From Deferribacteres bacterium JdFR-76 (GTDB lineage: Bacteria; Zhuqueibacterota; JdFR-76), in NCBI GenBank assembly GCA_002011685.1, contig MTOL01000506.1, positions 1-7,146 on the forward strand: DNA of 7,146 bases. The letters are read 5' to 3'. Shown piece by piece: positions 1 to 4,809 of the stretch. The translations under genes were made by a program, and so were the position numbers. The first letter of the stretch is position 1; every line of letters begins with the position of its first letter. Under the pieces are notes generated by a model. That model did not search any database and had not been told where the DNA came from. It saw only the letters and a program-made list of their open reading frames with translations.

Positions 1-1
1 A

Positions 2-30
2 GGGCGGGCAACCAACCCGGCCACCCGCCC
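2..30 (-). terminator. Hairpin just downstream of hsp20, probable intrinsic terminator
   Basis: GGGCGGG at 2-8 is the exact reverse complement of CCCGCCC at 24-30, giving a 7-bp all-G/C stem with a 15-base loop that begins 11 bases after the hsp20 stop codon. On the minus strand the base after the stem is T, and the window then ends, so the expected U-run cannot be seen. Position and stem strength suggest the hsp20 terminator. Because the T-tract is out of view, this is a likely but unproven call. Confidence 0.5.
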
Positions 31-40
31 CAAACCCCTT

Positions 41-490
41 TTATTCTGTGCTGATGGGGATTTCTTTCATCTTGGCTTCCTCCGTCTTGGGGAGCTGGAT
101 TTTCAGCACCCCATCCTTGAACGAAGCTTTGATTTTATCGGTATTCACCGGCGTGGGCAACGTGAAGGAGCGCTGGAACGAACCGTAAGCCCGCTCGATG
201 CGGTGGTAATTTTCATCTTTGTGCTCTTTCTCCTGCTTCTTCTCTCCCCGGATGGTCAGAACATTGTCCTGCAGGGAGATCTTGATATCCTCTTTTTTCA
301 CACCGGGGAGTTCAGCCGTAACGATGATCTCATCGTCCGTCTCAGAAATATCTACGCTCGGGCTCCACACGTTTTCCCAGCCGGTGGTTAAGCGCTCAGG
401 CAGCGTCCCAAAGAAATCATCAAACATCCGGTCAATCTCATCCCTCAAGCTCAGAAAATCCCTCATCGGACGCCATTTTACCAGTGCCAT
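41..490 (-). CDS. hsp20: Small heat shock protein, Hsp20/alpha-crystallin family
   Basis: A 149-residue ATP-independent holdase chaperone, expected to assemble into cytoplasmic oligomers that bind unfolding proteins and hold them for refolding by ATP-driven chaperones. The N-terminal arm (residues 1-42) is rich in Phe, Met and Trp, as usual for the substrate-binding arm. The alpha-crystallin domain spans about residues 43-136, with ELPGVKKEDI at 60-69 and the signature DGVLKIQLPK at 126-135. The C-terminal anchor is I-P-I at 144-146, the I-x-I motif that docks on a neighbouring subunit. Length is typical for bacterial Hsp20. There is no signal peptide. The ATG at 490 is chosen because a consensus Shine-Dalgarno lies nine bases upstream. 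The gene appears monocistronic: 320 bases separate it from the amidase stop and a hairpin follows it. A sigma-54-type promoter lies just upstream; no CIRCE element is visible. Confidence 0.97.
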   Translation of the reverse strand: MALVKWRPMRDFLSLRDEIDRMFDDFFGTLPERLTTGWENVWSPSVDISETDDEIIVTAELPGVKKEDIKISLQDNVLTIRGEKKQEKEHKDENYHRIERAYGSFQRSFTLPTPVNTDKIKASFKDGVLKIQLPKTEEAKMKEIPISTE

Positions 491-496
491 CTCTCC

Positions 497-506
497 TCAC
501 CTCCTT
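497..506 (-). promoter_or_regulatory. Consensus ribosome binding site of hsp20
   Basis: On the minus strand this reads AAGGAGGTGA, a full match to the complement of the 16S rRNA 3' end. The GGAGG core is nine bases before the ATG at 490. Such an extended match suggests strong translation once the message is made, and it fixes the hsp20 start. Confidence 0.85.
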
Positions 507-532
507 TCTCAATTTTTTCGTTTGACTTCCGT

Positions 533-545
533 CCTATTTGATAGG
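533..545. repeat. Inverted repeat covering the predicted hsp20 transcription start
   Basis: CCTAT (533-537) and ATAGG (541-545) are perfect reverse complements around TTG. If the sigma-54 element at 544-560 is real, this repeat runs from the -12 C to about +1, inside the region melted during open-complex formation. It may be an operator, a melting aid or chance; a 5-bp arm is short. Confidence 0.4.
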
Positions 546-560
546 CAAGCGGCGTGCCAA
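544..560 (-). promoter_or_regulatory. Sigma-54 (RpoN) type -24/-12 promoter of hsp20
   Basis: The minus strand reads TTGGCACGCCGCTTGCC. The sigma-54 consensus is TGGCACG, four free bases, TTGC, then A or T; every fixed position matches and only the last weak position differs (C). The GG (-24) and GC (-12) dinucleotides have the required spacing. With the C of GC taken as -12, transcription would start near 533 and give a leader of about 43 bases that contains the consensus ribosome binding site. The site is intergenic and correctly oriented toward hsp20. Sigma-54 promoters need an AAA+ enhancer-binding activator, and a candidate binding palindrome lies at 675-689. I see no good -35/-10 alternative closer to the gene. 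The match is strong by sequence; its use in the cell is inferred. Confidence 0.78.
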
Positions 561-674
561 ACCGGGAACGATTCACCAAGCGCATGCAACTGATTGATAT
601 TCAACAAGTTACAAACACGCTCCCTCTTTGAGGTTAACCGATCCCCGGCCTGCCAATTTTTCAGCCTTCTCGTT

Positions 675-689
675 CAATCTGTCAGATTG
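675..689. promoter_or_regulatory. Perfect 15-bp palindrome, candidate activator site for the sigma-54 promoter
   Basis: CAATCTG (675-681) and CAGATTG (683-689) are exact reverse complements around a single T. The centre lies about 149 bases upstream of the predicted hsp20 start site, within the usual distance of enhancer-binding-protein sites. A one-base spacer cannot form an RNA hairpin loop, so a dimeric DNA-binding protein is a better explanation than a terminator. No second full copy is visible nearby, although enhancers often have two. Confidence 0.5.
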
Positions 690-737
690 GCATACATTTT
701 GATCATCGGATGGAACATTTTTTCAGCATAGACTTTT

Positions 738-771
738 GGGGCAGCAGAAAGCTTCACGTGAAAGCTTCCCC
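738..771. repeat. Tandem GAAAGCTTC repeats within a potential hairpin downstream of the amidase gene
   Basis: GAAAGCTTC occurs at 747-755 and 760-768, with ACGT between. Because AAGCTT is self-complementary, 749-754 can also pair with 762-767, and flanking GGGG (738-741) can pair with CCCC (768-771) across a bulge. The element starts about 40 bases after the amidase stop codon. Neither strand carries a T-run after the structure, so it is not a classical intrinsic terminator. It could stabilise or end the amidase message, or be a protein-binding direct repeat. Confidence 0.4.
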
Positions 772-810
772 GGACGGAGAGCTCGAACCAAGGGGCGAGA
801 AAGAGCGGTG

Positions 811-3270
811 TCAGTTCAGAATGACCAGCCGGTGAGTTTGAACATCCGGACCCACCTGAAGACGGTAAAAGTACACCCCGGCCGGAAGCGGGCGCCCCAG
901 GTCATCCCTGACGTCCCAGAAAACTTGGTAAAATCCGGGCCGGCGAGTGTCTTTCACCAGATGTTTTACCTTCTGGCCCAGCATGTTGTAAATTTCCAGA
1001 TCCACAGGATTTTCCCCCAGCTGATCTGGAATGCTAAAGGAAATTACCACGCCACTTCCATGAGCTCTATGGGAGTACGGATTGGGGTAGCTCTGGATCA
1101 GCACATGCACCTCAGGCAGGCGGTCGGAGTCATTCTCTTCCACCTCCAGGCCTGGCTGGGTGCCGTAAATGAAATCGGCAAAGAAAAGAGAACCCTGCTG
1201 GCCACCGTGTCCCCGAATCTGAAGGCCGGCAAAATGGATCTCGCCATCCAATGTTCCATTTCCGCCTTCGTAAGCCGTAACGGAATCGCGTCCCACCCGG
1301 AAGGACACAAATGTCCAGGAGAACGGCCTGAGCGGCAGCCAGGGTCCCGCTTCGTATCCATCGGATTGATCGAGAAAATAGAAGCGCACCTGTACATCTG
1401 CGCGATCGGACAGCACATAACAGCCTATCACCTCGCCATCCTGCAGGTGCTGCAGGGTATCGGGAGACTGAACCAGCGGCAAATCCGCCATTCCATCTTC
1501 CAGAAACCGGTAATGGAGCTGCAGCACGGGGGGATCCATCCGGAGATGGAGGGAATCACAGTGGGCAAGGTAGGTCTCTCCTGCCACAATTCCTGCGGAA
1601 CGCGGCGATTTTGCCGGCTCTTCCCAGACCCCGGTAGTGTCACGGAAAAGCGGTAACAGGTACAAATTCAGAGGGTCGTACGCTGTGGTAAAACGGAACA
1701 GGTAGCTTTCCCCCAGCGGATTCCCCGACGAATCCTTCAGGAAAGTGGTGAAATTTAGAACATAACTCAGCCCAAACCGAAAGAACTGCTGTGGAAGAAT
1801 GCTCAACACTGCCTGGCCCGACGGTGTAATGCTCTGGTGGACCAAAATTTCAAGTGGTAGACGAGAACCGCCGCGGAGAATCAGGTGATCCTTCGTCACA
1901 GTAGCCAGATCAAAGGGTTTCGAAATTCTGGCGTACATCACATCTGCGGGGAAGAACCCCTTCTGGTAGTCAATGGGATGGGTTTCCAGTACATACGGAC
2001 GCTGCGGATCCAAGGGTTTTGTCCGGAACCGGAGCACAAAGGGGTCGCCTGGGGTACCATCGCCGTCTCCGTCAAGAAAGCGGCCATAGATGTCCTGTGC
2101 CGTAGAATCGATCGTCACCGTGTACTCCCGGTCAAACTCCAGAATGGTGAGCGGATCGATCTTCAGCCGTCTGTTGCCATCCAGCCAGGTTGTGATATAT
2201 GGGAAGTCCGGATTGATATGCAGGGCTTTTTCCACACTATCGGGATTCATAGGTCGGTTAAAAATGAGCCCGATGAACCCGTATGGAGAAACATTCTCTT
2301 CCCCGTCAGCCGGAAAACTCTGGGTTACAACCGGTGGGATGGTGGATACCAGCCTGAAATCAAGAAAATTGAATTTATCGGCCGCAACCTGAATGGAATC
2401 CCTGGCAGAAAAGTAATTCTCTGCGCTCACTTCCAGAATGTATTTTCCTGGGGCCAGCTGGGGAAAAGCATAAAAGCCATTGTTGTTCTGGTCGGTGACG
2501 TACATGGAATCGATGGGGAACAGGCGCACCGTAGCACCGTTGATGGGCTTGCCTGTGTCATGATCGTACACAATCCCTCCCAGAGCGCCGTACGGAAGCG
2601 GTCCGCCATCAAAATATTGAAGGAAAGAACGGAAAATGGCGAGCCCTTCGAACCGGAGGAAGTCCCGGTTTTTCAGCTTGGCCTCTTCCACAGGATGGTC
2701 GTGAAACGTACCCTCACTCAGCTCACCGGGCATCGTCAGGTCGTTCAGCACTCCAAAATTGAAACCGCGAACATCATAATCACTTCGAACGTACCACGCC
2801 GAAGTGCGCAGGCCCCGGTAGATTTCAGGGGCCATGACCATGCACATGTCGTAGGCTTCGGGCCATCTGGGCCGGTTTTCACCGATCACCTCCTGGTACA
2901 GCACCATGGTATACCGGGCCGTTCCATTGAAGGCGTTATGGTGAATGGAATGAAACCAGTCCACACCGTTCCCATTGGCGATGGCTTCCCGCTGGGACAG
3001 TGAGATATCCGGATCGTTCTCCGTTCGGGTTAGAATAACTGTATCTACGTTTGCGCTTTTCAGGTACCTCTCCACAAAGCGGGCGACTTTCATGTTGATG
3101 ACATGTTCTTTCAGGCCGGTGGGGCCCTGATTGGCATTGCCCGGACCGTGCCCCGGATCGATGCAGATGCTCAACCCGGAAAGATCCTGGCCACGGGCGA
3201 CCCAACCCTGTCCCAGTAGCAGAAAAAGGCAAAGCAGTTTCGCAACGCGCTTTTTACGCATCTCTTTCAT
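811..3270 (-). CDS. Secreted N-acetylmuramoyl-L-alanine amidase (Amidase_3) with beta accessory domains and C-terminal sorting domain
   Basis: An 819-residue protein predicted to cleave the bond between N-acetylmuramic acid and L-alanine in peptidoglycan. Residues 1-27 are a signal peptide (KKR, hydrophobic core, ARG before Q28). The catalytic domain (about 32-222) has the zinc ligands H41 in DPGHG, E55 in GLKEH and H110 in SIHHN, plus the catalytic Glu as E186 in LSEGTF, so it looks active. Then follow a carboxypeptidase-regulatory-like beta domain (about 228-307), two Ig-like Big_5-type domains (about 312-417 and 424-529, the first with an acidic GDGDG loop), an unassigned beta-rich region (530-705) resembling jelly-roll carbohydrate-binding folds, and a FlgD-like/Por sorting domain (725-819; YPNPY, MLGQ, PAGVYFYR, ending in RLVILN). 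Housekeeping amidases are far shorter. The ATG overlaps the stop of the preceding TolB-like gene as ATGA and has no clear ribosome site, so translational coupling is likely. The enzyme class is firm; surface location and natural target are inferred. Confidence 0.93.
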   Translation of the reverse strand: MKEMRKKRVAKLLCLFLLLGQGWVARGQDLSGLSICIDPGHGPGNANQGPTGLKEHVINMKVARFVERYLKSANVDTVILTRTENDPDISLSQREAIANGNGVDWFHSIHHNAFNGTARYTMVLYQEVIGENRPRWPEAYDMCMVMAPEIYRGLRTSAWYVRSDYDVRGFNFGVLNDLTMPGELSEGTFHDHPVEEAKLKNRDFLRFEGLAIFRSFLQYFDGGPLPYGALGGIVYDHDTGKPINGATVRLFPIDSMYVTDQNNNGFYAFPQLAPGKYILEVSAENYFSARDSIQVAADKFNFLDFRLVSTIPPVVTQSFPADGEENVSPYGFIGLIFNRPMNPDSVEKALHINPDFPYITTWLDGNRRLKIDPLTILEFDREYTVTIDSTAQDIYGRFLDGDGDGTPGDPFVLRFRTKPLDPQRPYVLETHPIDYQKGFFPADVMYARISKPFDLATVTKDHLILRGGSRLPLEILVHQSITPSGQAVLSILPQQFFRFGLSYVLNFTTFLKDSSGNPLGESYLFRFTTAYDPLNLYLLPLFRDTTGVWEEPAKSPRSAGIVAGETYLAHCDSLHLRMDPPVLQLHYRFLEDGMADLPLVQSPDTLQHLQDGEVIGCYVLSDRADVQVRFYFLDQSDGYEAGPWLPLRPFSWTFVSFRVGRDSVTAYEGGNGTLDGEIHFAGLQIRGHGGQQGSLFFADFIYGTQPGLEVEENDSDRLPEVHVLIQSYPNPYSHRAHGSGVVISFSIPDQLGENPVDLEIYNMLGQKVKHLVKDTRRPGFYQVFWDVRDDLGRPLPAGVYFYRLQVGPDVQTHRLVILN

Positions 3271-4262
3271 TTTACAAACCGAATTTTCTGGACGTAAATT
3301 CGACCTGTTTTGTGCTCATCAAATGCAATGGCTGTTCCATCGGGTGACCAGGAGGGATTCATTTCCAGTTGATCCGGTGTACGCGTAACCCGGTAAACGG
3401 GTTTTCCGGTGAAATATGCCACGTAGATATCCGATTCCAAATACTGGTGGCCATCATCTTTGGTAATCATGAAGCAAATCCATCTGCCATCGGGTGACCA
3501 AGCCGGACGGTAGCCTTTTCCCAGCCGATACAGCTTTCCGGCATCCACTTCCAGAACAACGAGATCTCCGCCAATCTCTTCGCAGGCCAGTAAATCGCCC
3601 GCAGGAGAAAGCACAGGGTTGACGATCCTGTGTCCGGGCCACAAATTCCGGACAGCGAGGGTGTCCCGGACTTCCGCGATATGTATCTGCTGAGACCGGC
3701 TGAAGGGGATAATCTCCCGCAGCGGGTGCGGCAATTTGCGGAGATCGGGACGCGTGGAAAGCTGGGTAGCCACCTGCCGCAACCGTCCATTTTGGGTGAA
3801 GAAAATGCGTGAATTGTCCCGTCCCCACTGAGGGAGCCCCAGCCTCTTCACCAGCGGAGTTAATTGCTTTTTGACGCCGGTTTGTACATCCACAACCTCG
3901 ATGGCGAACTTTCCCCTTTTGTTTTTGACATAACGGGCACGGAAGGCGATATACCGGCCATCTGGGGACCATTGAAACCGGTACCCGGCCGCGGGCAAAT
4001 CCACCAGCTGTTTTATCTTTTTTGTCGCAAAAAAATAGACCCAGATTCCCTGGTAATTAGGACCAGCAAAGGCAAGGGCGTCTCCCGTAGGAGACCACTG
4101 AGGCTGCATGAAGTAACGCCCCGGAGGGGTTATGGGCACCGGTTTTCCATCGGCTTCAATCCCGGGCAAATCCTGGGCCCTGCCATGACGGGCAAACAGC
4201 AAAAGGCACAAAAGGCCAAAGACTGGAATAATAGTTCGTTTTGTTAACAAACTCACGCGCAT
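3267..4262 (-). CDS. Secreted TolB-like six-repeat beta-propeller protein (PD40 family)
   Basis: A 331-residue protein with a signal peptide (TKR, hydrophobic stretch 11-23, cleavage expected at GRA|Q, residues 29/30) followed by six PD40/WD40-like blades. The blade motif of the form W-S-P-D-G...I-A-F occurs at about 53-65, 95-107, 143-155, 215-227, 252-264 and 302-314; the third (QWGRDNSRIFF) and fourth (VLSPAGDLLAC) are degenerate. Six blades match the propeller of TolB, but the N-terminal TolB domain is absent, so this is a TolB-like protein and not TolB itself. It probably acts in the periplasm as a binding platform. Its stop overlaps the amidase start by four bases, indicating one operon and joint production. 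The ATG at 4262 is preferred over the in-frame ATG at 4286: GAGG lies eight bases before it, and the protein then begins with a normal signal peptide, whereas the upstream codon would almost coincide with the likely transcript start. The partner or ligand is unknown. Confidence 0.88.
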   Translation of the reverse strand: MRVSLLTKRTIIPVFGLLCLLLFARHGRAQDLPGIEADGKPVPITPPGRYFMQPQWSPTGDALAFAGPNYQGIWVYFFATKKIKQLVDLPAAGYRFQWSPDGRYIAFRARYVKNKRGKFAIEVVDVQTGVKKQLTPLVKRLGLPQWGRDNSRIFFTQNGRLRQVATQLSTRPDLRKLPHPLREIIPFSRSQQIHIAEVRDTLAVRNLWPGHRIVNPVLSPAGDLLACEEIGGDLVVLEVDAGKLYRLGKGYRPAWSPDGRWICFMITKDDGHQYLESDIYVAYFTGKPVYRVTRTPDQLEMNPSWSPDGTAIAFDEHKTGRIYVQKIRFVK

Positions 4263-4270
4263 GCGAAAAA

Positions 4271-4275
4271 CCTCA
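4271..4275 (-). promoter_or_regulatory. Ribosome binding site that decides the start of the TolB-like gene
   Basis: The minus strand reads TGAGG, with the final G eight bases before the ATG at 4262. The alternative ATG at 4286 has only a poor GGGG stretch ahead of it. The site supports the shorter 331-residue protein. Confidence 0.6.
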
Positions 4276-4299
4276 GAAAATCTCATGGTTGCCCCGCGG

Positions 4300-4330
4300 A
4301 TTTTATTGGCTCACCGCTTACATCTTGCAA
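4300..4330 (-). promoter_or_regulatory. Possible housekeeping promoter of the TolB-like/amidase operon
   Basis: The minus strand has TTGCAA (4330-4325), a 17-base spacer, then AATAAA (4307-4302) within CAATAAAATC. This resembles a -35/-10 pair at ideal spacing, although the -10 fits the consensus only loosely. A start near 4295 would leave a leader of about 33 bases before the preferred ATG. Promoter sequences of this lineage may differ from the E. coli pattern, so this is tentative. Confidence 0.3.
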
Positions 4331-4333
4331 GAT
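4322..4333. promoter_or_regulatory. 12-bp perfect palindrome overlapping the putative -35 element
   Basis: ATCTTGCAAGAT is a perfect palindrome and contains the proposed TTGCAA -35 hexamer. A dimeric repressor bound here would block the promoter, so it is a candidate operator for the TolB-like/amidase operon. No second copy is visible in the window. Confidence 0.35.
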
Positions 4334-4809
4334 ATGGATTTGTTTTGATGGGGTGGAACGTTAACAAATAACCGGCCTCGGTATCCTCCCAACGCAAAGA
4401 TCTGTCTTATTTCCTTTTTTCGACCTGCTAAATAAGAGATTAAGAAATCCTCTCAGAAAAGCAAGCATTTTTTTGCGCGGCCTCTCTGGAAATACATTTT
4501 TACACCTGCTTTCATCGGGCAGAAACCGGTTGTGGAAAGAATCGCTTTTCTGCTGCCGCCTTTTCTTTCTGTGTTCTTCGGGTCCGTTGCAACAAAACCT
4601 TCAGTCTGCGTTGTTCGCCGATTGCCAGGCGGTACCCTAATCAAAACAACCACACAAAAAGGGAATAAGAGGATGGCAGAGAAAAGCCTGTTCGTTCTGA
4701 ACCCATGCCATCCGGCGTTTATCGGCGCTGGCTATTTCCCCGCATCCTCCGCGAATACCCGGCGGCTACTCCGTCGCCTCACATTCTCTTTTCTGGATGA
4801 ACGCAGGGA
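4334..4809. other. Long intergenic stretch without a convincing gene
   Basis: About 475 bases separate the operon promoter region from the stop of the transglutaminase-like gene. The short open frames here lack ribosome sites at a sensible distance, give Arg- and Pro-rich translations with no recognisable domain, and one on the plus strand runs into the 3' end of the antisense neighbour. I see no hairpin followed by a T-run that would serve as a terminator on the minus strand, no tRNA and no clear riboswitch. A minus-strand GGGAGG (4386-4391) has no start codon at useful distance. The stretch may carry upstream regulatory sites, a small RNA or decayed sequence; nothing specific can be supported. 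Confidence 0.5.

Noticed and set aside
771..830. A GCTCGAACC stretch resembling a tRNA T-loop
   Set aside because: No matching acceptor, D or anticodon arms can be built around it, and it runs into the 3' end of the amidase coding region.
736..1656. A long plus-strand open frame of 306 codons opposite the 3' half of the amidase gene
   Set aside because: Its translation has no recognisable domain or signal, and the opposite strand encodes clear Ig-like, FlgD-like and beta domains throughout. It is an antisense by-product of codon bias.
1885..3003. A plus-strand open frame of 372 codons opposite the amidase catalytic domain
   Set aside because: The minus strand carries all zinc ligands and the catalytic Glu of an amidase here. 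The plus-strand translation shows no family motif.
4456..4475. GCAA...TTGC with an internal T-run, considered as a plus-strand terminator
   Set aside because: The stem is four base pairs, the T-run lies in the loop and not after the stem, and no plus-strand gene precedes it.
4453..4653. A 66-codon minus-strand open frame in the long intergenic gap
   Set aside because: It would start at a GTG without a ribosome site, is rich in Arg, Lys and Gly, and shows no motif or helix pattern suggesting a real small protein.
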